Source: Virgibacillus phasianinus
GTDB lineage: Bacteria; Bacillota; Bacilli; Bacillales; Amphibacillaceae
DNA length: 64,000 bases
NCBI RefSeq assembly: GCF_002216775.1
Contig: NZ_CP022315.1
Location: 868,001-932,000, forward strand
Direction: 5' to 3'
Part shown: in pieces, positions 24,987 through 34,400 of the stretch
Layout: each line of letters begins with the position of its first letter
How positions within the stretch are numbered: position 1 is the stretch's first letter
Translations under genes and position numbers: made by a program
The notes under the pieces: model-generated
Databases searched by the model: none
Seen by the model: the letters and a program-made list of their open reading frames with translations, nothing else
Told to the model about the DNA's origin: nothing

Positions 24987-25425
24987 ATTCTCTCTCTTTC
25001 AATATACATTATTGACAGGACATAGTAAATAAAAATGAGAGGCTTGAAAAAATAAAAGTTCAAGTCTCGGGCATCGTATTGACTTTTTTAGTCCGTAACT
25101 AAACTATTTAATGAATCAACGATAGCCATTAGACTTACAATCCATTTATTTGTAAATTATTGGTAGCTTAACTTGATGCCATTGGGCTCGTCACTCGCCC
25201 GCGGAAAGCGCAGTATATTCAAGATGCGCTGATAGATCCACCTATTTTGTATTATGTTTTAACTTTTTCAGTGGCCTCCATTTTGGGTTCTGGTTATTTT
25301 AAGATTCTATGAATATAGTAGCACAGGTATTATTAATTTCAATGATCTTTCATCCTCATTTGCTTTACACCCGGTAAGCGGTTTCATATAATGGTAATAT
25401 GATTGAACTTTCAGGAGGGTTTATT

Positions 25426-27411
25426 ATGGCGCGAACAGAAGAAGGTACATTGCTTTGGGAACCTAGCGAAAAGCGAAAACAAAATTCAAATATCTATGAT
25501 TATATGAATTGGTTAAAAAAACATAAAGACTTACACTTTGATAATTATCATTCTCTCTGGAAATGGTCCGTTGATGAATTAGAACTCTTTTGGGCATCGT
25601 TATGGGATTATTTCCAAATACAATCCAAGGAAGATTATCAGACTGTTTTAACAAGCCATGAGATGCCTGGCGCAAACTGGTTTACGGGTTCGAAGATCAA
25701 CTATACAGAACATATTTTTCAAAACCGTGATCGTCATAAACCAGCCATTATTCACACATCTGAATTAAGAGACCAAACAGAAATATCCTGGGATCAGTTA
25801 TATCAGGATACGGCGGCATTACAATTAACGCTCAAATACCTGGGTGTAGAAAAAGGTGACCGAATTGTTGCCTATGTAGCAAATATCTATGAGTCCGTTG
25901 TAGCATTCCTGGCAACTGCAAGCCTTGGTGCAATCTGGTCAAGTGCATCACCTGACTTCGGTACACAAAGTGTCATTGATCGATTTAAACAAATAGAGCC
26001 TAAAGTAATGGTTACTGTCGATGGCTATCGTTATAGTGGTAAAGATTTCGACCGCACATCTGTAGTAGAAAATATACAATCCGAGTTACCTACGCTGGAA
26101 GCAACTATTGCGATTCCTTACCTTAATGAAAATGCAACGTTTGATGGACTGAAGAACGTTACTAGCTGGAAGCATGCTGTTACTTCTAAACGGGAATTGA
26201 CACTTAACTTTGAGCGTGTCCCTTTTAATGACCCGCTATGGGTGCTCTTCTCCTCAGGAACAACGGGAAAACCAAAACCCATTGTTCAAAGTCAGGGTGG
26301 TATTTTAATGGAGCATCTGAAGGCATTGACCTTCCATGCTGATTTGGATGAGAGCGACCGGTTTTTTTGGTTTACCACAACAGGCTGGATGATGTGGAAC
26401 TTTCTTGTTGGCGGATTACTGACTGGCAGTACGATTATTTTATATGATGGAAATCCTGGTTACCCTGACAAAAAAATGCTTTGGAAAATGGCCGAACAAA
26501 CAAAAATGACCGTATTTGGGACAAGTGCAAGTTACATTACTGCTTGCATGAAGGATGGTCTTGTTCCAAAAGAAGAATTTAATTTACAGCATTTGAAAAA
26601 TATTAGTTCGACTGGCTCACCATTACCACCAGAAGGCTTTCAGTGGTGCTACGATAATGTGAAAGACGACCTCTGGATTGCCTCATCCAGTGGCGGAACA
26701 GACGTATGCACGGCATTTATTCTGGGCGCTCCAATTTTACCGGTTTACGCCGGGGAGCTACAATGCCGGGGACTTGGCGCTAAAATTGAAAGCTTTACTG
26801 ACGAGGGAAAGCCTGCAATAAACGTAGTTGGCGAGCTTGTTTTAACTGAGCCCTTTCCTTCTATGCCCATTTATTTTTGGAATGACAAAGATGGCAGCCG
26901 GCTTCATGACAGCTATTTTGATGTATTTCCAGGAATATGGCGTCATGGTGACTATTTAAAGGTTACGGACCGGGATACATGTGTGATTTATGGGCGATCG
27001 GATGCGACGATTAATCGCGGTGGAATCCGGATTGGCACAAGTGAAATATACCGGGCAGTTGATCAGGTTAGTGCAGTAGCCGACAGTTTGATTGTCGATA
27101 TTCCAGATGGAGATGGAGATTCATCTGTTCCATTATTCGTTTTAATGAAAGAAAATACCGAACTAACTGATGACATAAAACAGGCCATCAAAAAACAAAT
27201 TCGTACACAGTGCTCACCAAGGCACGTTCCGACTGCAATTTACAGTGTGCCAGATTTGCCAAAAACATTAAACGGCAAAAAACTGGAAATACCTGTAAAG
27301 AAAATATTAAAGGGTAAATCAGTAAAAAAAGTAGTCAATCAAGGATCATTAAGTAATCCGTCATCGTTGGATTATTTCGTGGAATTTGCAAAAAAGCACC
27401 AGAAGGCTTAA
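25426..27411 (+). CDS. Acetoacetyl-CoA synthetase (acetoacetate-CoA ligase)
   Basis: A 661-aa ANL-superfamily acyl-adenylate enzyme activating acetoacetate to acetoacetyl-CoA. The opening LLWEPSEKRKQNSNIYDYMNW and length near 660 aa distinguish it from acetyl-CoA synthetase. P-loop WVLFSSGTTGKPKPIV is at about residues 270-285, the adenylate motif is in STGSPLPPEGF...SSGGTDVC, and the hinge region follows WRHGDYLKV; the catalytic lysine lies in LPKTLNGKKLEIPVKK. AGGAGGG precedes ATG 25426. It ends at a terminator shared with the convergent LysR gene. 25279-25425 holds only the promoter region. Confidence 0.92.
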   Translation: MARTEEGTLLWEPSEKRKQNSNIYDYMNWLKKHKDLHFDNYHSLWKWSVDELELFWASLWDYFQIQSKEDYQTVLTSHEMPGANWFTGSKINYTEHIFQNRDRHKPAIIHTSELRDQTEISWDQLYQDTAALQLTLKYLGVEKGDRIVAYVANIYESVVAFLATASLGAIWSSASPDFGTQSVIDRFKQIEPKVMVTVDGYRYSGKDFDRTSVVENIQSELPTLEATIAIPYLNENATFDGLKNVTSWKHAVTSKRELTLNFERVPFNDPLWVLFSSGTTGKPKPIVQSQGGILMEHLKALTFHADLDESDRFFWFTTTGWMMWNFLVGGLLTGSTIILYDGNPGYPDKKMLWKMAEQTKMTVFGTSASYITACMKDGLVPKEEFNLQHLKNISSTGSPLPPEGFQWCYDNVKDDLWIASSSGGTDVCTAFILGAPILPVYAGELQCRGLGAKIESFTDEGKPAINVVGELVLTEPFPSMPIYFWNDKDGSRLHDSYFDVFPGIWRHGDYLKVTDRDTCVIYGRSDATINRGGIRIGTSEIYRAVDQVSAVADSLIVDIPDGDGDSSVPLFVLMKENTELTDDIKQAIKKQIRTQCSPRHVPTAIYSVPDLPKTLNGKKLEIPVKKILKGKSVKKVVNQGSLSNPSSLDYFVEFAKKHQKA

Positions 27412-27418
27412 GTATGAA

Positions 27419-27448
27419 CAGCCACAGTTAATTCACTGTGGCTTTTTC
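27419..27448. terminator. Terminator between acetoacetyl-CoA synthetase and LysR genes
   Basis: AGCCACAGT pairs with ACTGTGGCT, followed by TTTTTC on the plus strand. The LysR stop codon lies inside the hairpin. Confidence 0.85.
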
Positions 27449-28347
27449 ATATCTTCCAATGTTGTTAATGGTTTATTATTCCGCAATAATGCAATAAATA
27501 CCTCTAGAGCTTTTGTCTGAAAAGGGGATTTGGTAACAATGGAAAATTGTCTGGTAAATGGAAGCCCTGTTACCTTCAGTGTGCATAAATCTCCATTTTT
27601 CAATTCCTTTTGGATAGCCCACTTCGACATCAGACTAATACCTAAGCCCGCTTCAACTGATTCCTTAATCGGTTGAGTGCTGCCAAAGCTCATCAATTTT
27701 GCTGGCCGAATTCCTAATTGACCGAACATCTTTTCTGTGGCCTCCCTCGTTCCTGACCCTTTTTCGCGTACAATCCATGTTTGTTCTGCCAATGCGTCTA
27801 TATTGATAAAGCCTTGCTCATTACTTAAAACGCTTATTGGGGCTGCCACCACAACCATTTGATCATCCGCAAACGCTTCGACCATTAATTTCTGATCTTT
27901 AGAATGACCTTCAACTATACCTACATCCAATTGATGTGTATCAACCAATGAAGCAATCTCAGTTGTATTGCCAATGGTCACGGTTGGCTGTATATCTGGA
28001 TAAGTCTCTTGTAAGTTAGCAATAATATGCGGGAGTACATATTCACCAAACGTGTAACTTGCTCCTATGGAGATTGGCCCGCTCGCCACGTTTGTTACAT
28101 CATCAACGAGTGTCTGCATTTTTGTATATAATCCTAAAATTTCTTTTGCATGGTGGTACACGATTTCCCCAACCTTGTTCAATCGAACATATTTATTGCT
28201 GCGTTCTAGTAATCTCGTCCCAATATTACTTTCAAGTGTGCGAATATACTGGCTTACAGCTGGCTGAGTCATATGTAATTCTTCAGCCGCCCGTGAAAAG
28301 TTCTGCTTCTCAACTACCGTTACAAATACCTGTAGATGTTGGTCCAT
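27433..28347 (-). CDS. LysR family regulator, probable controller of the divergent YeiH gene
   Basis: A 304-aa protein with an N-terminal winged helix (residues about 1-60; FSRAAEELHMTQPAVSQYIRTLE) and a periplasmic-binding-like effector domain (about 90-295). The ATG at 28347 has AGGGGTGA upstream; a GTG four codons earlier overlaps that site. It is divergent from a YeiH-type exporter with a gap of about 120 bp, the same arrangement as YeiE/YeiH and CysL-type pairs, so it probably controls that gene. The effector is unknown. Confidence 0.9.
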   Translation of the reverse strand: MDQHLQVFVTVVEKQNFSRAAEELHMTQPAVSQYIRTLESNIGTRLLERSNKYVRLNKVGEIVYHHAKEILGLYTKMQTLVDDVTNVASGPISIGASYTFGEYVLPHIIANLQETYPDIQPTVTIGNTTEIASLVDTHQLDVGIVEGHSKDQKLMVEAFADDQMVVVAAPISVLSNEQGFINIDALAEQTWIVREKGSGTREATEKMFGQLGIRPAKLMSFGSTQPIKESVEAGLGISLMSKWAIQKELKNGDLCTLKVTGLPFTRQFSIVTKSPFQTKALEVFIALLRNNKPLTTLEDMKKPQ

Positions 28348-28468
28348 CCTTTTTATCACCCCTGATATAAATTATTACCATTATATCATTTTGCTTATTA
28401 TAACTATCATAATGATTTATTTTTCTTATCAACAGAAATCTACTATCCTAAATATGGGAGGTGTCACC

Positions 28469-29488
28469 ATGGTTTCACAAAAAACAGATAAAACTAGACC
28501 GCCGTTCGAAAAATGGCTTGGCGGAATTGCATTTACTTTTTTAATTGCATTTTTAGGTTATTTATTAGCAATGGTACCAGGATTCGATCGCATTGGACAA
28601 TTAGCATGCGCCATCATTATTGCGGTGGTTTATCGGCAAATAGCAGGATACCCTGAAGCTATCCGATCAGGGATTGGCTTTTCATCGAAAAGATTACTTC
28701 GGACCGCCATCATTTTATACGGGCTAAAGCTAAACATTGATACCGTTATCCAGGATGGCCTGGGATTGCTCGCCCGGGATGCTTTGATGATTGTTTTTGC
28801 CATCTTTGTAACTGTCTGGCTTGCAAAAGCGTTAAAAGCTGACAAATCAATTTCGTTATTACTAGGTGTAGGGACAGGGATTTGTGGTGCTGCAGCAATT
28901 GCGGCCGTTGCACCAATTGTAAAAGCGAAAGATGAGGATACCGCTATTGGAGTTGGTATTATTGCACTTATGGGAACGGTTTTTGCAATTGGCTACACGA
29001 TTATCGGGCCGCTTTTACCGTTTTCTCCGATTGAGTATGGTATTTGGACAGGATCCAGCATTCACGAGGTTGCCCAAGTAGCACTTGCAGCTGCACCAGC
29101 AGGAGACGATCCTTTAGCAATTGCGCTACTTGCAAAGTTGGGTCGCGTATTTCTACTTATTCCGGTTTGCTTTATCTTTATCTATATCATGAAACGTAAA
29201 ACTAAAAGCTCTGAGCAACCGGACGCAAAAATTGAATTTCCATATTTCCTGCTTGGTTTTATCCTGCTAAGTGTTTTAGGAAGCTACGTATTTGGTCATT
29301 CCATTCCTGTATCTGACGATGTTATGAAAGTCGTTTTCTCGATTACAGATTGGTTATTAACTGCTGCCATGGTAGGGCTTGGACTTAATGTAAGCCTGCG
29401 CGATTTGCGAACTAGAGCATTGCGGCCATTAGTGGCAATGACAATTGCTTCTTTATGTCTCTCCGTGTTAGCTTATTTTACTATCTAA
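28469..29488 (+). CDS. YeiH family putative sulfate exporter (UPF0324)
   Basis: A 339-aa membrane protein with about ten helices. Family hallmarks: YPEAIRSGIGFSSKRLLRTAIILYGLKL, GVGTGICGAAAIAAVAP and GSSIHEVAQVALAA. The family is described as putative sulfate or sulfonate exporters, by annotation rather than strong evidence. GGGAGGTG precedes ATG 28469; the upstream in-frame extension to 28391 lies in the control region shared with the LysR gene. A terminator follows at 29495. Confidence 0.9.
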   Translation: MVSQKTDKTRPPFEKWLGGIAFTFLIAFLGYLLAMVPGFDRIGQLACAIIIAVVYRQIAGYPEAIRSGIGFSSKRLLRTAIILYGLKLNIDTVIQDGLGLLARDALMIVFAIFVTVWLAKALKADKSISLLLGVGTGICGAAAIAAVAPIVKAKDEDTAIGVGIIALMGTVFAIGYTIIGPLLPFSPIEYGIWTGSSIHEVAQVALAAAPAGDDPLAIALLAKLGRVFLLIPVCFIFIYIMKRKTKSSEQPDAKIEFPYFLLGFILLSVLGSYVFGHSIPVSDDVMKVVFSITDWLLTAAMVGLGLNVSLRDLRTRALRPLVAMTIASLCLSVLAYFTI

Positions 29489-29493
29489 TTTCA

Positions 29494-29536
29494 GTTCCGG
29501 TTGGTGGGCTCTATGTCCTCATCAACCGGAAATTTT
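29494..29536. terminator. Terminator between convergent YeiH and RNase H genes
   Basis: TTCCGGTTGGTG and CATCAACCGGAA form a 12-bp near-perfect stem followed by ATTTTC. Confidence 0.8.
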
Positions 29537-30193
29537 CTATCCTAATTCTTTTTTGCTGTGTATATCTACTCTCTTTAGCGCCTGCCCTGCAAGCCAGTCC
29601 GCTTCTTTATTATCCTTACGATTGATAACCTCGTAGTCAGGCTTTATCCCAAGCTCCGCTAACCGATGTTCAATGCGATCAAGCCACTTATTTAGATTTT
29701 CTTCGTAGCATGGCCATTCACCTAATAGCTGTTTAATAATACCCTGTGCATCACCTTTGAATGTACATGGGAGATGATGGACACCCATTTCCTGCAGTTG
29801 CAGCACAGCATAATGCAACGCTGCATATTCCGCTTCATTATTTGTCTCCATCGAATCAATAAATCGATTTGTTCTTAAACGATAACTCATCTGATTTTCT
29901 TTGTAATAAATAACAACACCTAACCCAGCGGTTCTTGTGGTTCGGTCAAATCCACCATCAAAGTATACAACTGGGTCATGAGGTGCCTGTTCAATTGTTG
30001 ATTTTAATTTACCGAATTCCTTCACGGTCCATTCGTTACTCATCTCATCAATAACAACTAACGTTTTAACACGACCCGTTTTTTCGATATCTTTTATTAA
30101 ATGCTCCATGGTATCTTGTGTTGTCCAGTCCGATTCAAGCACCAGCTCATCAGTTTTCTTACCTTTATATAACCATTTTAATTTCACCTTCAT
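29537..30193 (-). CDS. RNase H type 1 family protein with N-terminal extension
   Basis: A 218-aa protein. The N-terminal 70 residues form a small domain of unknown role (VKLKWLYKGKKTDELVLES); residues about 75-205 form an RNase HI fold with the acidic residues in VVYFDGGFD, ETNNEAEYAALHYA, FKGDAQGI and NKEADWLAG. This layout matches Bacillus YpeP-like proteins. Degradation of RNA in RNA-DNA hybrids is likely but untested in this subfamily. ATG 30193 is chosen; a TTG four codons earlier abuts GAAAGG. Confidence 0.87.
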   Translation of the reverse strand: MKVKLKWLYKGKKTDELVLESDWTTQDTMEHLIKDIEKTGRVKTLVVIDEMSNEWTVKEFGKLKSTIEQAPHDPVVYFDGGFDRTTRTAGLGVVIYYKENQMSYRLRTNRFIDSMETNNEAEYAALHYAVLQLQEMGVHHLPCTFKGDAQGIIKQLLGEWPCYEENLNKWLDRIEHRLAELGIKPDYEVINRKDNKEADWLAGQALKRVDIHSKKELG

Positions 30194-30287
30194 AAATGAT
30201 TCCAACCTTTCTGCACCTTTAATCTGGCTTATGTCGCCTGGAAATATACTTCAACTGGGTTGCGGGAAATCACTCTCCTTAGCATGA

Positions 30288-31334
30288 TCAGTTCTCATAA
30301 AGGAATTGCTGCAATTCCTTCGCCAATGCACCTAAGGCATTCTTTTTTATCCGGTATTTCGAATCACTAATTTCTACCAGTTTTGCTGACCTTAGAATTT
30401 TTAAATGATGATGAATAGTTGATTTACCCATACCCAATTTACTTGTTATATCTTGTAAGGTGCAGTCACCCTCTGATAAATACTTAACAATCTTTAATCT
30501 CACTTCATCACCAAGTGCTTTATGCTTAAGGATCAAAAAGTTATCTGGTTGATAGGCATCACCAGGGTGGATACTTTCATTCGCAACAGGATAATAAAAG
30601 ACTTTTACACCTGCGATATCTGCTTCGATATTCCATGGACGATACACGTAATGTGGAATAAGGAGCACATGGTAGACACTTGGTTCAGGATTATAAACAC
30701 TCCCACCTGTCGCCCATTCAACCAATTCTTCTGAAGTCATTTTTTCCTTCATAACTTTTTTTGCCTGATAATCCCTTTCTAGAACAGCATGTATTTTATC
30801 TGCTTCAGGTTCAATGGCAGCCTGATACCATCCTTCCATGACAGTACATAGATGCTTTTTTAATTTATCCGAACCAACCTTACATATAAATTCGATATAT
30901 GCAGGGAAAAACGGGTTATCTTTAGTGGCGTTCTTTAATTCAATTATTGCGGAAGGATCACCGTGTGCGGCTCGTTCCCTCTGTTCTTGATAGTCCATAC
31001 CTATAAATGGGATGCAATACGTTATTAATTCCTTTGGTGAAAGATTGTTTATGAATGCTTTAAACTCTGTTAAACAAGTGAATTCCCTCCTGTGTAAAAG
31101 TTGAAGCAAAGCCTTCCAGGTATTGTTCTCTTCTACATAGTTAAGTTCTTCCACCATTTTCTCGGACAAGGATTGCTTAATTCCATTCCAGTACTCATCT
31201 GGCTTCTCCAGGGTATCAATTAACCTTTCATTTGTAACGGCTGCGATTCCTAGTGCACATTCCCATAGTAAAGAATGCTCTAATTTAATTTGATAGGTTT
31301 CCCTTTTTCTGCTTGTCATGTTTACTATTTCCAT
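30288..31334 (-). CDS. ArsR-type winged-helix regulator with large N-terminal domain
   Basis: A 348-aa protein. The C-terminal third (about residues 255-345) is an ArsR/HTH_20 domain: HKALGDEVRLKIVKYLSEGDCTLQDITSKLG, then STIHHHLKILRSAKLV. The N-terminal 250 residues are helical, without cysteine motifs for metal binding, so it is not a classical metal sensor. This long layout recurs in Bacilli, usually annotated only as a regulator. GAGGTGAT precedes ATG 31334. Monocistronic; target unknown. Confidence 0.82.
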   Translation of the reverse strand: MEIVNMTSRKRETYQIKLEHSLLWECALGIAAVTNERLIDTLEKPDEYWNGIKQSLSEKMVEELNYVEENNTWKALLQLLHRREFTCLTEFKAFINNLSPKELITYCIPFIGMDYQEQRERAAHGDPSAIIELKNATKDNPFFPAYIEFICKVGSDKLKKHLCTVMEGWYQAAIEPEADKIHAVLERDYQAKKVMKEKMTSEELVEWATGGSVYNPEPSVYHVLLIPHYVYRPWNIEADIAGVKVFYYPVANESIHPGDAYQPDNFLILKHKALGDEVRLKIVKYLSEGDCTLQDITSKLGMGKSTIHHHLKILRSAKLVEISDSKYRIKKNALGALAKELQQFLYEN

Positions 31335-31450
31335 CTCATCACCTCGTATCTATTATTACACTCATTCTATATCTTTTGAATTATTTATTCAATAATAATG
31401 GAACAAATAATTTAAAAAATATCGAACAACACAACCAAAACATACTCAAA

Positions 31451-31480
31451 AAATGGGACCCAGCACACATGCTGAATCCC
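31451..31480 (-). terminator. Terminator of the exported nuclease/nucleotidase gene
   Basis: On the minus strand GGGATTCAGCA pairs with TGCTGGGTCCC (mismatches in the centre), followed by ATTTTTTG. Confidence 0.7.
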
Positions 31481-31495
31481 ATCAGATAATCAATT

Positions 31496-34400
31496 TTAGT
31501 TTTCTAAACTAACCTTCAATACACGGCTTGGCATTTCTGCCATCACAAATGTCTTTGATGTCACATCATTTTCCACAACTAAGGTAACTTCTTTTTCTTT
31601 CAAAATATCAACCTGCCTTTTATTCAGTAACAATCTGCGCGGCTTTTTGTCATTTTGAATATTAATGATCACGCGCACGCCTGATTCAAGAGCTTCTAAG
31701 TCTTTTGTATGAACCGTAGCAGTACCATTATTTTGCTTTGGTGTAACAATAACCTCTGATTGCTCTTCCTCATCCGATTCATCAGAAGCAATTGTAATTC
31801 GCCCCTCTGGTCCGTATTCAATTGGATTTGCTTCTGAACTATTTAAACCTTCCACAAAGTCGACTGTAGCATCCAAATCAGACGGTCCCATTTCAGGATT
31901 TGTGCCAAGCTCGCTGATTGGTGCATATTTGGAGCCTGTTGAGGTGCCCATAAAATTGTTTACTGTTAATGTATAGGTTTTATCCATATCAACTGGGGTC
32001 CCGTCAGGCATTGTCACATCGACAACCTCGGAAGTTTCTGGATCCCAGGTATAATGGAATCCGCTTATACTGTAATCTGGTCCATATTTTGGTGATAATT
32101 GAGCTTGAATGATCGGGTAAAGGTCTGCACCTTTTATTTCAAATTTCATTAATGTATTGCCAAATGGCTGGATGTTGTACAAATCACCCCATGTAACGTC
32201 GCCTGCAAGTAAATCAGCACGTATTCCTCCACCATTCATCATGGCAAAATCACTGTCCATCGCTGCCTTCATTCCATCTGCAATTAAATTACCTAGACCG
32301 TGATCGCCATTATTGGAATAGTCACCAGTTAAATCAGTTGCATTGTAACCCAACACTTCATTCATAATCGGCGCAATTTGTTCAGAATACTTTTCTAAGA
32401 TAGCGGTCACAGCCGGATCAGGTGTCACCTGACTCTGATTAACATACACAACTTCCGCTTCTTTTTTCACGATGTCACCTGTTGCACGATCAATTTCTAC
32501 GTCGACATCTGCAAAAGCTTTTCCATATTCATAAGCCTGTACGATTAATTTATTGTCAACAACCCCGTCAACTACCTTGTGATTGTGTGCTGCAAAAATA
32601 ACATCTACTTCATCATTTACTTCATTCGCTAAATCAGCTGCCTGTCCAGTTGCGCTTGCTCCCGACTGTTCAGCTGGAATATGTGCTAACAGGACAATTG
32701 ATTCAACATCTTGTGCTTGCAGCTCACCAACGGCCTCATTAACAGCTTCTGTAGAATCAGTGAATGCTATATCCTGAATACCAGCAGGCATTACCATACC
32801 AGCTGCTTCTTGCGTTATCACACCAACGAAGCCAATCTTTTCTCCGTCCACCTCTTTTACATAATATGGAGGCAAAAAAGTTTCATTGGTATCTTTATAC
32901 ACACAGTTTGCACACAGTACTGGAAAATTCATCCCGTCATAGTTTTCCGTTCCAAGACCATCAGGATGCTCTCCTCCATTTACCATACGCAATAATTCGT
33001 CTGTGCCTTCGTCAAACTCATGATTACCGACTGTCCCAACGTCAAAGCCAATTTCCTCCATAATCTCAACGGTTGGTTCATCCTGCAAAAGACCGGAAAC
33101 TGGTGAGCTTCCACCAATCATATCGCCCGCATGGACTATTAAAGTGTTTGGGTTTGTTTGTTCACGGACCTCAATTGCTCCCGCAACATAATCCATTTTT
33201 CCATATGTTTCAAATGTTCCATCACCGTTCGGGTCTAACTCATATTGCTGGTCTATTTTTCCGTGTAAATCATTCATGCTTAATAATTGTACCTTAAGGT
33301 TATCCAGATTTTCTTCTCCGTCGTCAATATACGTGTAACCATAATCCCGCGCTGCTTGCTCATCCCAGAAAAACACTCGGTTTTCTACCGGAACATCAGC
33401 ATAGTCATCCGGCAAAACATACTTCATCGTGTCCGAATTCCCCACATATTTGGAAAAACCTTTTTGATCATCATTCGCCCGGAAGACAAATGGTAATTCT
33501 AATAACGGATTTTCGTCGTCCCAGATACCAAGTCCAGCGCTCTTTGCTTCCTTAACTGCATTTTGATAGGCTGGATAAACCTCCTCGTCGAATGGCGCAA
33601 TAAAATAGGTTACGGCATATCCTTGACGCACCATTTCCACGTTAATATTGACACCGTCTTCCTTACGAATTATTTCCGCCAGTAATCTGCCATATTGATC
33701 AGTTGGCTCTTCACCAATTTTAACCCACACTTTATCACCAGGTTGAAGCAATTCATTCATATATGCCTTTGCCTCTTCACCTAATGCTTTCTGATTTTGA
33801 TTAATTTCATCCCGGGTCGGGTCATCATTATGTGCTGTATAGGTTTCCGGAGTATCGATATTTAGGAAACGCACCTTAGTACCTCCAAGTACAGGTGATT
33901 CCAAATGAATCGTATCGCCATCTGTTACATGATCAACAGTAGATTCATATACTCCTGCAGCAGAAGGTGGTTCAGGCTGCTCCTTTGCTAATTTAATATC
34001 AGCCTGTTCTGTAGGAATAAGCTGATAAGCATCATACTGACTAACGATTGCGGTGATATCATACCACTTGTCTGACTCAATTTTTGTAAGATCAAGAGAA
34101 CCTTCCATCACTCTCAATGTCGTGCCATTAAAGTCTGCATCAACTACTGATATATTATAACCGCCACCGGCAGGAGATGTAGGAATATTATTAATAAACC
34201 CTGTAAGGTGAACCAGCTCCCCTTCATACGCTTCCGCTACTGCCTGATCCTGTAGATCTGCCAGGCTAATTTCCTGCGCTGCGGGTAAGGGCTGCCCTTG
34301 CTCCAACACCTCAATCGAACTTGGAACGACCTCTTTTAAACCATTGTAAGTGTCTAACTCACCAGTTACTTTTATCTTATCCCCTTTTGCCACATCTGGG

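Larger units (their letters stand above)
23615..25184 (+). mobile_element. IS4-family insertion sequence with an internal inversion
   Basis: 1570 bp with perfect 18-bp terminal inverted repeats CAATGGCATCAAGTTAAG (left) and CTTAACTTGATGCCATTG (right), flanked by a 10-bp target duplication GGCTGGTCAC / GGCTCGTCAC with one mismatch. Ten to twelve bp duplications fit IS4/IS231-like elements. It carries one transposase gene, broken by inversion of 24340-24855. After the gene, 24987-25165 holds an imperfect terminator hairpin (CTTGAA...TTCAAG) and otherwise nothing. Confidence 0.85.
23478..25278. repeat. MITE-like element with family C core (copy C3), split by an IS4 insertion
   Basis: Left part 23478-23614: GAGGGCACGGAAAAAG, a subterminal block, then the family C core up to GGAGGCTGGTCAC. 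Right part 25195-25278: CTCGCCCGCGGAAAGCG, GTATATTCAAGATGCG, and CTTTTTCAGTGGCCTC. Joined across the IS, with one copy of the target duplication, they rebuild a continuous element of about 220 bp with the same layout as 4557-4891 but without that copy's two extra blocks. 23277-23477 upstream holds nothing that I can support. Confidence 0.7.
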
